In this document: piece by piece, positions 50,498 through 58,204 of the stretch
Numbering within the stretch: position 1 is the stretch's first letter
How the letters are laid out: the number at the start of each line of letters is the position of its first letter
Source: Formivibrio citricus
GTDB taxonomy: Bacteria; Pseudomonadota; Gammaproteobacteria; Burkholderiales; Chitinibacteraceae
Reading direction: 5' to 3'
Assembly: GCF_900115065.1 (NCBI RefSeq)
Contig: NZ_FOVE01000003.1
Span: forward strand, 62,001-126,000
Length of the DNA stretch: 64,000 nucleotides
Made by a program: the position numbers and the translations under genes
The notes under the pieces: model-generated
What the model was told of the DNA's origin: nothing
Database searches by the model: none
The model's input: only the letters and a program-made list of their open reading frames with translations

Positions 50498-50920
50498 ATG
50501 ACCACTTGGATTCTCGTTGCCAATGCCAGTCAAGCAAAACTCTATTCCCGATCCAGCATCAAGAATGGCCTCTCGCTGGTCAAGACCCTGAGCCACCCCG
50601 AAAGCAGAATGAAAAACTCCGACCTGGTCAGCGACGGAGCAGGCGCCATGCAAAGCGCCGGCGGCCACGGAGCGCGCCAACCGCAAACAGCACCCAAGCA
50701 AAACGAGGCAATCCATTTTGCTCAGGAACTGGCCCAAGAGCTCAATCAGGGGCGCAACGATCAGCAATTCGGGAAAATTGTCCTGATGGCCCCTCCTGCC
50801 TTTCTTGGCCTGATCAACGACAAGCTCGACTCACAAACGGCCAAAATGGTGTCAGCCAAGCTGGACAAGGACTATACGCAGGTCGGCGAAAAGGAAATCC
50901 TCGGGGCACTCGGCTGGTAA
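50498..50920 (+). CDS. Host attachment family protein (PF10116 type)
   Basis: This 140-residue soluble protein of the host-attachment family begins MTTWILVANASQAKLYSRSS, the diagnostic WILVANxxxAxLY start. It later shows GKIVLMAPPAFLGLINDKL and VSAKLDKDYTQVGEKEIL. AAGGGAG precedes ATG 50498, which is preferred over an upstream in-frame ATG at 50474. It is monocistronic, with a bidirectional terminator after it. The family name comes from a plant-colonisation mutant in another genus. The biochemical role is unknown, and the fold resembles release-factor or eRF1-like domains. Confidence 0.82.
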   Translation: MTTWILVANASQAKLYSRSSIKNGLSLVKTLSHPESRMKNSDLVSDGAGAMQSAGGHGARQPQTAPKQNEAIHFAQELAQELNQGRNDQQFGKIVLMAPPAFLGLINDKLDSQTAKMVSAKLDKDYTQVGEKEILGALGW

Positions 50921-50966
50921 CCTGATTCTTCCAGAGTCAGGCCTGCCGGCTGGCTTATGGCAAACA

Positions 50967-51002
50967 AAAGGCCGCGTCTTGAAAGATGCGGCCTTTGTTT
51001 TT
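50967..51002. terminator. Bidirectional terminator
   Basis: The stem AAAGGCCGCGTCT / AGATGCGGCCTTT (one G-U pair) with loop TGAA is flanked by T-tracts on both strands, between convergent genes. Confidence 0.9.
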
Positions 51003-52081
51003 CAGGCTTCGTGCTGATGCAAGCCTGTAAGCTCGTAGACGGTGTCGTCGAAATACTCGTCGTTCTCGTCCAGTTGCCGTAACTGGAACGCCAGTTTTTC
51101 CAGGGAAATACTCCCCGAAGTAAAACGATCTTTTGTGCGCTTCATGCTCTTCATGCGCGCAAGAAGCTGACCACGACGAGCCTCGATTTCCCTTTTCTCG
51201 CGCCGGTGCGCGCCGAGTGAAAGGTTGAGCCAGAGAATCAGCGGCACGACAAGCACCCACATTTCCATGAAAATCAGGCAAAGCGTCAGAATGGTCAGCA
51301 GCAAATACCAGACCTGGTCGGCCTGATCGAACTCCGGCAGCAACACGGAAAGCGATGGCCAGCGGTTCTTGAGCAGACGGGCTACGCGGGCATCGTCAAT
51401 GACGTCGAGTCTCTTGTGCGCAAGCGCCATCTCCAGAGCCAAAGTGACATAGGCATTGGTAATCACCCGGTTATGCAGCCACTCCGTCTCCTTGTAGGCC
51501 CGCATGCGCGCCATCAGTTCCAGTCTGAACTCCGCGCTGGTCAAGGGCGGGATATCATCGTTGCAGGGATCGGTCAGAGCATGTTGCACCAGCAGCGGAT
51601 ACCCTGCCACGTCGATCAACTGCCGGCGGCGTTCCGACAAAATGCCGGCCAGTTGTGGCATATCGGGAAAATCGAGATTGCCATACTGGCGCAGCAATTT
51701 TTCCAGCCCGTCGGTGCCGGGATTCTTTCCGGGATGTTCGCGTAGCGCTTGGCGCAGACGCACGATCTCGGCACGGATACGCTCGCCCAACGGAGCAACC
51801 TCCGGCACCCACGACAACTGCAGCAAAGACTCGGCCCGGTAGAAACTCTCGTCGAAATGACGATAAAACCCGGCATGGTACATGCCCACCGATTCTTCAT
51901 CGCGGGTCTTGTCGCCGGTGACAAGCGGAGGAGTCGGAGGGTGGCGCTTGAGGTTGACGCACACCATGTTGATGGCCGACTCGACATCCGGTGCAACACC
52001 GGCTCTGGCAAAAACAGGCGCGAGCTCATGCCTGCGGCCGCGCCAATCCTCCAAAGCCTTCCAGATACTCCAGTCTGCCAT
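51002..52081 (-). CDS. Hypothetical protein with two adjacent transmembrane helices
   Basis: This 359-residue protein is not recognised. Residues 1-255 are soluble and helical with many charged residues (ESLLQLSWVPEVAPLGERIRAEIVRLRQAL; RMRAYKETEWLHNRVITNAYVTL). A hydrophobic hairpin follows at about 256-290 (VWYLLLTILTLCLIFMEMWVLVVPLILWLNL). The C-terminal 65 residues are charged coiled coil (REKREIEARRGQLLARMKSMKR) with an acidic end (DENDEYFDDTVYEL). It resembles a membrane-anchored scaffold more than an enzyme. It is followed upstream on the same strand by a nitroreductase gene about 30 bp away and may share its transcript. Confidence 0.6.
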   Translation of the reverse strand: MADWSIWKALEDWRGRRHELAPVFARAGVAPDVESAINMVCVNLKRHPPTPPLVTGDKTRDEESVGMYHAGFYRHFDESFYRAESLLQLSWVPEVAPLGERIRAEIVRLRQALREHPGKNPGTDGLEKLLRQYGNLDFPDMPQLAGILSERRRQLIDVAGYPLLVQHALTDPCNDDIPPLTSAEFRLELMARMRAYKETEWLHNRVITNAYVTLALEMALAHKRLDVIDDARVARLLKNRWPSLSVLLPEFDQADQVWYLLLTILTLCLIFMEMWVLVVPLILWLNLSLGAHRREKREIEARRGQLLARMKSMKRTKDRFTSGSISLEKLAFQLRQLDENDEYFDDTVYELTGLHQHEA

Positions 52082-52110
52082 GATCTCTATTTTTCTCCCT
52101 GCGCGGGATG

Positions 52111-52701
52111 TTACTTGATAGTGCAGGCTTCAAGGAAGTCCAGACGCGGATTGCGCGGATAAAGCTTCTCTGGATCGCCATATCCCAGGTTGACGAGGAA
52201 ATTGGCCCGCCAGCGGCTGCCGGCAAAAAATGCCTGGTTGACCGCCTCGGCATCGAACCCGGACATCGGTCCGCAATCCAGCCCCAACGCCCTGGCAGCC
52301 AGAATCAAATAAGCCCCCTGCAGGCTGCCGTTGCGCATGGCTGTTTCCTGGATCAGCGCATCGTTGCCGACATACCAGCTGCGGGCATCGACCTGCGGAT
52401 ACAGCCTGGGCAGGTTTTCATGAAAATCCAGATCGTAGGCCACGATCACCGTCACCGGTGCCGCCATGGTTTTTTCCACGTTGCCCGGCGCCAGACACGG
52501 CTTGAGCAGTGCCTTGGCCTGCGGCGACTTGACGAAAACGAAACGCGCCGGACAACAGTTGGCGGAGGTCGGCCCCCACTTGAACAGGTCGTACAAGCGC
52601 AACAGTAGCTCGTCTTCGACAGGTTTATCCTGCCAGCCATTGTGCGTGCGGGCCTCTGAAAAAAGCTGGCCGAGAACGTTCTGATCCAGATCCTTGCTCA
52701 T
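52111..52701 (-). CDS. Nitroreductase family protein (RutE/malonic semialdehyde reductase-like)
   Basis: This FMN-dependent NAD(P)H oxidoreductase has 196 residues from ATG 52701 (GGAGAAA before it). The motif [16 protein letters not shown] and the C-terminal [16 protein letters not shown] are characteristic of the RutE/YdfN branch, which reduces malonic semialdehyde or related aldehydes. [25 protein letters not shown] gives the flavin-binding core. The start overlaps the stop of the polyphosphate:AMP phosphotransferase gene by 4 bp (ATGA), so the two are translationally coupled. No rut genes are present, so its substrate is open. Confidence 0.88.
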   Translation of the reverse strand: MSKDLDQNVLGQLFSEARTHNGWQDKPVEDELLLRLYDLFKWGPTSANCCPARFVFVKSPQAKALLKPCLAPGNVEKTMAAPVTVIVAYDLDFHENLPRLYPQVDARSWYVGNDALIQETAMRNGSLQGAYLILAARALGLDCGPMSGFDAEAVNQAFFAGSRWRANFLVNLGYGDPEKLYPRNPRLDFLEACTIK

Positions 52702-54194
52702 CGCTTTTTCTCCTTTTTTCCGAGGCGTGCTTCGATGGCATCGCACAGCGTCTCAAGTATGCGGATGCGCGCATGATTCTTGTTGTTGGCCCCGATCAGA
52801 TGCCAGGGAGCTCGCAACGTGCTGGTACGGTCGACCATATCGCTGGCGGCGGTAATGTAATCGTCCCATTTGTCACGGTTGCGCCAGTCTTCTTCGGTAA
52901 TTTTGAAACGCTTCCACTCGGTCTGCTCGCGGGACTGGAAACGGGCCAGCTGCTCATCCTTGCTGATCGCCAGCCAGAATTTGACCACGATGGTGTTGGC
53001 ATCATCGAGCTGCGCTTCGAAGTCGTTGATCTCGCCGTAAGCGCGCATCCAGTCGGCACGAGGAGCAAATCCCTCGATGCGTTCGACCAATACCCGTCCG
53101 TACCACGAACGGTCGAATACCGTGATCCGCCCCTTGGCGGGCAAATGCCGCCAAAAGCGCCACAGGTAAGGCTGGGCGCGCTCTTCCTCGGTCGGCGCGG
53201 CAATCGGCACGACACGATACTGGCGCGCATCGAGCGCGGCCGTGATCCGGCGAATCGCCCCGCCCTTCCCCGCCGCATCCATGCCCTCGAACACGACCAC
53301 CACGGCCATGTCCTGGAACCTGGGATGACGCGTAAGCAGGTTGAGCCGTCCCTGCATGGCTTCGAGTTGCGCCTTGTAGTCATTGCGCTCCAGGTTCTGG
53401 TCAAGCGGCAAGGTATCTAGCAGACGCAAACCGTCCACCGGCGGCAACAAGGGCGCCGTTTCAACGCGCATCTGCCGTACCGACGGACGGGCCATGTGAT
53501 GTTTGACGGCATCGAGAATCTGCTCGCCCACACTCAGGGCACGGAACTGGGCATCCTCACCCTCGACCACCCGCCACGGCGCATCAGCCTGGTTGGTGCG
53601 CATCAGCATGGAACGGCTAGCGTCGATGATCTGTTCGTAATGGCGGGAAAACCAGCGGTCCTCGTCGCTGACGCGCCAGGCGGTCAACTCGTCGGCGGAC
53701 AGTTTTTTGAGGCGCTTCTTGAGTACATCGCCGGAGAGATGCAGCCAGAACTTGAGCAGCAGCCCGCCTTCGTCGGCGAGCATTTTCTCGAAACGGGCGA
53801 TGCGCTCGATTTCGCGCTCGAACTCCAGGGTGCGTTTACCGCTGAGATATTCCCACATCGGCCCGGCATACCAGCCACCGAACAGGATGGCGATCTTGCC
53901 CTTGGGTGGCAAGGTGCGCCAGTATCGCCACATTGGCGGACGACTGCGCTCTTCGTCATTGGGCGGCCCGAAGGCATGGGAGGCGATGTGGCGCGGGTCC
54001 ATCCATTCCATCAGCAGATTGGCCATTTCGCCCTTGCCTGCCGTCGGCACCCCACCCAGCAGGATCACGACCGGGAAGTCAGCACGGTCCAGAAGCTGGT
54101 ACTGGGTTTCAAGCAACTCCTGCCGCAGAATCGGCTCCTTCTGGCGGTAGGTTTCCTTGTCAACCTTGTGCCCCAATTCTGCGGAATCGAACAT
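52698..54194 (-). CDS. pap: Polyphosphate:AMP phosphotransferase (class II PPK2, two-domain)
   Basis: Pap uses polyphosphate to phosphorylate AMP to ADP, linking polyphosphate stores to the adenylate pool. The 498-residue protein is a tandem of two PPK2 domains. Domain 1 has a Walker-A-like [13 protein letters not shown] (about 47-59). Domain 2 (about 270-490) has [36 protein letters not shown] and the catalytic-lid [16 protein letters not shown]. Length and architecture match class II enzymes, in which the second domain is catalytic. Its stop overlaps the nitroreductase start. Confidence 0.95.
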   Translation of the reverse strand: MFDSAELGHKVDKETYRQKEPILRQELLETQYQLLDRADFPVVILLGGVPTAGKGEMANLLMEWMDPRHIASHAFGPPNDEERSRPPMWRYWRTLPPKGKIAILFGGWYAGPMWEYLSGKRTLEFEREIERIARFEKMLADEGGLLLKFWLHLSGDVLKKRLKKLSADELTAWRVSDEDRWFSRHYEQIIDASRSMLMRTNQADAPWRVVEGEDAQFRALSVGEQILDAVKHHMARPSVRQMRVETAPLLPPVDGLRLLDTLPLDQNLERNDYKAQLEAMQGRLNLLTRHPRFQDMAVVVVFEGMDAAGKGGAIRRITAALDARQYRVVPIAAPTEEERAQPYLWRFWRHLPAKGRITVFDRSWYGRVLVERIEGFAPRADWMRAYGEINDFEAQLDDANTIVVKFWLAISKDEQLARFQSREQTEWKRFKITEEDWRNRDKWDDYITAASDMVDRTSTLRAPWHLIGANNKNHARIRILETLCDAIEARLGKKEKKR

Positions 54195-54209
54195 GCAGCC
54201 CTCGCTTAT

Positions 54210-54734
54210 TCAGAATAACGATCGCGCAAAACGCCGTATTTCGTCCCAGTCCGTGAACTCCACGTCACGGGCCGGATCGGTCGGCCCGCCCGTAATCCAC
54301 ATGATGAAACGGATCACGAGCCGGTCATACCAAGTGTAGCGGGTGTAAAGCAGTGCACCGGGAAAAACAGCCAATTTTTGCGGCCGCCAGGCGGTCATTT
54401 TCAGGAAACGGCGCATGTAAGCCGAACCCTCTGGCGTGTTTTTGCCCGGCTTGCGCGCGGTGAGATTCACGCAAAAAAAGGCGTTGGGGCGCGATTCCAG
54501 TTCGGAGCGATGAGCTTCGATGAAGGCATACAGATTGGCTGGCAGATGGCCGTAATGGATTGAGGCACCCATGACAACGCAGCGGCTTTGCAGAAGGGCC
54601 TGCGCCGCCTGCGGATCGTCGAGCGACAGCGATACAGCGGTTCGGCCATGCCCCTTCACCTCTTCCGCCATGCATTCGCAGATGCGGTACGTTTGCCCTT
54701 CGCGGGTGGAATACAGGAACAGGACATCAGTCAT
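54210..54734 (-). CDS. HemG-like flavodoxin (menaquinone-dependent protoporphyrinogen oxidase family)
   Basis: This flavodoxin-fold protein of 174 residues from ATG 54734 (AAGGAAA before it) has the FMN loop LYSTREGQTYRICECMAEE. It continues VVMGASIHYGHLPANLYAFI and the HemG-type insert and C-terminus (FPGALLYTRYTWYDRLVIRFIMWITGG and RDVEFTDWDEIRRFA). HemG oxidises protoporphyrinogen IX in haem synthesis in some gammaproteobacteria. Betaproteobacteria often use HemJ instead, so the role is probable but not certain. A solo element B end motif lies just upstream in its leader. Confidence 0.82.
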   Translation of the reverse strand: MTDVLFLYSTREGQTYRICECMAEEVKGHGRTAVSLSLDDPQAAQALLQSRCVVMGASIHYGHLPANLYAFIEAHRSELESRPNAFFCVNLTARKPGKNTPEGSAYMRRFLKMTAWRPQKLAVFPGALLYTRYTWYDRLVIRFIMWITGGPTDPARDVEFTDWDEIRRFARSLF

Positions 54735-54748
54735 TCTATTTTCCTTCA

Positions 54749-54763
54749 CAGAACCTGTTCACA
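54749..54763. repeat. Solo end motif of element B
   Basis: CAGAACCTGTTCACA matches the terminal repeat of the 144-bp elements. It sits between the HemG-like gene's ribosome-binding region and the erpA terminator, with no element body beside it. Confidence 0.6.
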
Positions 54764-54800
54764 GAAAAAAGAAAGGAAGCCGAAGCTTCCCTTTCTTTTT
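54764..54800 (-). terminator. Intrinsic terminator after erpA
   Basis: The stem GAAAGGAAGC / GCTTCC-CTTTC (one bulged base) with a CGAA/TTCG tetraloop has T-tracts on both strands. It terminates erpA on the minus strand. Confidence 0.85.
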
Positions 54801-54815
54801 TGGAGGCTGCGTTCA

Positions 54816-55166
54816 TCAAACCGAGAACGAAGATCCGCAGCCACAGGTGGAAACGGCATTCGGATTCTTGATCGTGAACTGGGAGCCTTCCAGGCTTTCG
54901 ACGTAATCGATTTCGGCGCCGACCAGATACTGGTAGCTCATCGGGTCAACCAGCAACGTCACGCCGTTTTTCACGACAGTGGCGTCGTCGTCATTGGCCA
55001 CTTCATCGAAGGTAAAACCATACTGGAAACCGGAACAGCCACCGCCGGTCACAAAAACGCGCAATTTCAGGTCAGGATTGCCTTCTTCCTGAATCAATTC
55101 ACGAACCTTTTCGGCTGCCGCATCGGTAAAAATGAACGGGCTCGGCATGTCGGTCGCAGTGCTCAT
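54816..55166 (-). CDS. erpA: Iron-sulfur cluster insertion protein ErpA
   Basis: ErpA is an A-type carrier that delivers [Fe-S] clusters to apo-proteins. The start at ATG 55166 is favoured by GGAGCAAGCC before it, giving 116 residues. The three ligand cysteines are visible in [12 protein letters not shown] and [11 protein letters not shown]. It is followed by a strong terminator. A bactofilin gene lies 60 bp upstream on the same strand, as in many betaproteobacteria. Confidence 0.96.
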   Translation of the reverse strand: MSTATDMPSPFIFTDAAAEKVRELIQEEGNPDLKLRVFVTGGGCSGFQYGFTFDEVANDDDATVVKNGVTLLVDPMSYQYLVGAEIDYVESLEGSQFTIKNPNAVSTCGCGSSFSV

Positions 55167-55225
55167 GGCTTGCTCCAAAATAGTTGACTAACAAAGTAGG
55201 ATTATCGTCTTGCATCCTGGTCCGG

Positions 55226-55606
55226 TCAATCCTCGGACGTCTTGACGTCACCCAGGAAAATCAGGCGTCCATCGACGATGGCACCAGGGTGCATTTCCAG
55301 CGTCTTGTAGGAAAGATCTCCCTTGATCCGCGCCTTGGGCTGCAGTTCGACATACTGGCTGACCTCAATCGGTCCGACAATCTCGCCATTGAGGATCAGA
55401 TGGGTGCAAGCCACCTTTCCTTCAATGCGTGCTTTTTCACTTACCACCAGCGTACCGGCCTTCTCGTCCGACGAGGAAACATTGCCCGTCACATGGCCGT
55501 CGATGCGCAAACCTCCCGCAAAAAGCAGATCTCCGCTCACGCTGGAGCCAGCGCCGATCAAACTGTCGATACGGTCACTCTGGTGGTGCTTGTTCTTTTT
55601 GAACAT
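55226..55606 (-). CDS. Bactofilin (polymer-forming cytoskeletal protein)
   Basis: This small cytoskeletal protein forms non-polar filaments. The 126-residue protein has a short basic head (MFKKNKHH), then repeated beta-helix hexads, for example IGAGSSVSGDLLFAGGLRIDGHVTG and KARIEGKVACTHLILNGEIVGPIEV. It has a short acidic tail. The DUF6776 membrane protein gene directly upstream ends at its start. Conserved linkage of the two suggests joint work at the envelope, possibly with peptidoglycan enzymes. Confidence 0.93.
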   Translation of the reverse strand: MFKKNKHHQSDRIDSLIGAGSSVSGDLLFAGGLRIDGHVTGNVSSSDEKAGTLVVSEKARIEGKVACTHLILNGEIVGPIEVSQYVELQPKARIKGDLSYKTLEMHPGAIVDGRLIFLGDVKTSED

Positions 55607-56338
55607 CTAGACTCCCCCGACTTTCTTTTGACATTGCGCCACAACCTGCTTGCCATCATGGGACAGAATGCGCGCATCCAGAAGTTGCGGCTGCGCATCC
55701 GAGGGCAATTCGATCACCCCTTCCAGCCGCTCGTAATGCTTGACATGAACCGGCTGCGGTTTGTCCTCGCCTTGTACGTAACGCCCGCGTTGCCCGCGTT
55801 TCAGGTAATCGACACCGACAACCAGCCTGCCGTTAAATTCGGCCGCGCTGTTGAAGCCCTGCGCCAACAGTCCGCGATACCGGAATCTGCGCCCATCTCC
55901 CAACGATTGCAACTCACAGGCGACAAACCTCAAAGCACGCGCGCGATCATTGACGGTCAGGAGTGACTCAAGAAAAGTCAACGTTTCAAGCCGGGACGAA
56001 GCAGCCGCCTGCGACTGGGCCAATTCCCTAGTCAGCGTTTCGCGCGTGGCAATTTCCACAGCAGCACGCTGCTCGGCAAGACGACGGGCTGCATCAGCTG
56101 CTGCCACCTGTTTTTCCAGTTCTGCCACGCGCTCGGTCTGGGCATCGAAACCGCTCGAATGCGCTGCTTTTGATTCAATCCAACCCAGCCAGCCACCCGC
56201 AGCAAGCAGTCCACCAATGAACATCAACGCAATACCCGCCCGCGCGATCCGCATTCGCCGGCTGGGTGCTGGACGCAACGCCATGGGAGCAGAGGCCAAA
56301 TGGGCGCGCTGCTGGCGATAGAAACGCTTGATCGGCAT
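55607..56338 (-). CDS. DUF6776 membrane-anchored coiled-coil protein
   Basis: The start at ATG 56338 (MPIKRFYRQQRAHLASAP) gives 243 residues; an upstream extension of the frame is unrelated. The N-terminus is cytoplasmic and basic. A single membrane helix (AGIALMFIGGLLAAGGWLGWI) is followed by a coiled coil (ERVAELEKQVAAADAARRLAEQRAAVEI) and a C-terminal beta-rich domain (LEGVIELPSDAQPQLLDARILSHDGKQVV). It abuts the bactofilin gene with no gap. It is probably a periplasmic partner of the bactofilin. The biochemical role is unknown. Confidence 0.8.
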   Translation of the reverse strand: MPIKRFYRQQRAHLASAPMALRPAPSRRMRIARAGIALMFIGGLLAAGGWLGWIESKAAHSSGFDAQTERVAELEKQVAAADAARRLAEQRAAVEIATRETLTRELAQSQAAASSRLETLTFLESLLTVNDRARALRFVACELQSLGDGRRFRYRGLLAQGFNSAAEFNGRLVVGVDYLKRGQRGRYVQGEDKPQPVHVKHYERLEGVIELPSDAQPQLLDARILSHDGKQVVAQCQKKVGGV

Positions 56339-56543
56339 AAGAGCATGGAATAACCGGAATCTCCGGATACTACAGGATGATTCCAGCCATCGCAAAAAGG
56401 GCCGGACAATCTTTCGCCCCCCAAGCTGCAGACAAAACGGCATGCCCGTTACCTATGTCTCCGAGCACCTGTAACCCATGTCTACAGTCCATACACCCTC
56501 CTTGAGCAGGGGCTCCGTTTTGCGGAAGGGATTTACCCAAAAT

Positions 56544-56573
56544 ATGAGGGCCGAAAATTCTTTCGGCCCTCAT
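56544..56573. terminator. Intrinsic terminator after hsp20
   Basis: A perfect 13-bp stem ATGAGGGCCGAAA / TTTCGGCCCTCAT with loop ATTC lies downstream of the minus-strand hsp20 gene; short T-tracts flank it on both strands. The rest of the 268-bp gap (56339-56606) shows nothing else recognisable. Confidence 0.88.
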
Positions 56574-56606
56574 TTTCCCCTTGGCGAAAGGGGTCTCAAT
56601 GGCACA

Positions 56607-57047
56607 CTATTCGATCGTCAGCTTGTGCTTTGGCTCCGGCTGCATCTTTTTGGGTAACACCAACTCCAGCACGCCATTTTCGAATTTGGCTGTCGCCGCC
56701 GTGTCATCGACTTCGCCCCCCAGAGTAAAGCTGCGCGAGACACGCCCAACATAACGCTCGGAGCGAATCAGTTTTTCCCCTTCTTTTTCTTCATGCACAA
56801 GCCGGCTTTCTGCCGAGATGCTCACCACATTGCCTTCCACATGGACATCGATGTCTTCTTTCTTTACGCCGGGAAGATCGGCATGCACCGTGTAGGCCTT
56901 GTCGTCTTCGCGCACATCCAGATTGATGCGCGACATACCTTCGTAATCAAGCGGTTTGACAAAAAAACCTCGCAGCAGACCATCCATGCTGCGGAACGGA
57001 TCGTCGAGCAACGTATCCAGATTGCGACGTATCAGACCACCACTCAT
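56607..57047 (-). CDS. Hsp20/alpha-crystallin small heat-shock protein
   Basis: This is an ATP-independent holdase chaperone. ATG 57047 is preceded by AAGGAGG, giving 146 residues. The alpha-crystallin domain covers about residues 40-135 (YTVHADLPGVKKEDIDVHVEGN; FENGVLELVLPKK). The C-terminal I-x-I/V motif is not evident, since the end is HKLTIE, so oligomer formation may differ from classic members. A clear sigma-32 promoter was not found. Confidence 0.94.
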   Translation of the reverse strand: MSGGLIRRNLDTLLDDPFRSMDGLLRGFFVKPLDYEGMSRINLDVREDDKAYTVHADLPGVKKEDIDVHVEGNVVSISAESRLVHEEKEGEKLIRSERYVGRVSRSFTLGGEVDDTAATAKFENGVLELVLPKKMQPEPKHKLTIE

Positions 57048-57232
57048 CACACACCTCCTTTGCTTCGAACGGGATGTTCCCATTCAAACTTAGAACAGCG
57101 CAAAGCAGTTTCAATGATAAAAATCAAGCCTGCTGCAACGCACAAACCCAAGCTGATTGAGCAAGGCAAGCAGGTTCCAGATCCTGCCACTACGGGCTAC
57201 AATCCGTCGCTTCATATCTAGCTGAGTACATC

Positions 57233-58147
57233 ATGCTCTGGTTTCGCAACATTCAAGCCTACCGCCTGGCCGAGAATCACGGCATCACCCCAGCCGATAT
57301 CGCAGAAAAACTGGAAAAGAAGCCTTTCGTGCCTTGCGGCAACCACGATCTGTTTTCACAAGGCTGGATTGCACCGGCAACGCATGCACCTGATCTCTTC
57401 ACGGCCGCCTGCCAGGGCGCGGTACTGATATCCCTGAAAACCGAAGAAAAGCTATTGCCGGCCAGCGTAATCCGCCAGCAAGCCGAAGCGCGCATCCTGC
57501 AGATCGAAGCAGCGGAAAACCGCAAGGTGGGCCGCCGCGAGGCACGGGAAATTCGCGAACGGATCGCCGAGGAACTCACGCCGCGCGCCTTCGTGCGTGC
57601 CCGTCACCAGCGCGCCCTGCTGGATCTGGAGCAGAACTGGGTGTGGGTTGAAAGCGGATCGGCCACCAAGGCCGAAAACCTGCTGTCCCTCTTGCGGGAC
57701 ACCTTGGGCAGCCTGCCGACTCGCCTGCTGGACACCCAGACATCGCCACAGGCAGCCATGACGCTCTGGCTGCAGGAAGGAGCACCCTCGCCTTTTTCCC
57801 TGGATGCGGATTGCGAATTGCGTTTCCCCGGCGAAGGAGGCGCCGTTGCCCGCCTGACGCGCCAACCCCTGGAAGAAGAAGAGATCAAGCAGCATTTGCT
57901 GGCCGGCAAACTGGCCACACGCCTGGGACTGGTATGGGAAGACCGGATTGCTTTCCAGCTCAATGAAAATATGGCGCTCAAGCGCATGAGCATGCTGGAT
58001 GTTCTAGAGGAGCAACTCGAAGACGCCAGCGCGGAAGACCAGGCTGCATTGTTCGATGCCTCGCTGGCATTGATGGTGGGGGAGCTGCGGGCATTTTTTC
58101 CGGCATTGGTCGAAGCTTTGGGAGGAGAACCCCTGCAGCCGGCTTAG
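57233..58147 (+). CDS. rdgC: Recombination-associated protein RdgC
   Basis: RdgC is a ring-shaped DNA-binding protein that limits RecA-driven recombination. The 304-residue protein begins MLWFRNIQAYRL, as the family does (MWFKNLQIYRL type). It contains EDRIAFQLNENMALKRMSMLDVL and ends in an acidic/hydrophobic C-terminus. Length is normal. It is monocistronic, with 57 bp to the convergent gene and only an imperfect hairpin (GAAGGAG / CTCCTTC) between them. Confidence 0.95.
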   Translation: MLWFRNIQAYRLAENHGITPADIAEKLEKKPFVPCGNHDLFSQGWIAPATHAPDLFTAACQGAVLISLKTEEKLLPASVIRQQAEARILQIEAAENRKVGRREAREIRERIAEELTPRAFVRARHQRALLDLEQNWVWVESGSATKAENLLSLLRDTLGSLPTRLLDTQTSPQAAMTLWLQEGAPSPFSLDADCELRFPGEGGAVARLTRQPLEEEEIKQHLLAGKLATRLGLVWEDRIAFQLNENMALKRMSMLDVLEEQLEDASAEDQAALFDASLALMVGELRAFFPALVEALGGEPLQPA

Positions 58148-58204
58148 GTTTAGGCTTTATCCCGCGAAGGAGCCGCACGATCCGTGCCGTGCACTCCTTC
58201 CGGA

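Noticed and set aside
57048-57232. Sigma-32 promoter for hsp20
   Set aside because: CTTGAT and TTGAAA hexamers occur, but no CCCCAT-like element sits at the right distance.
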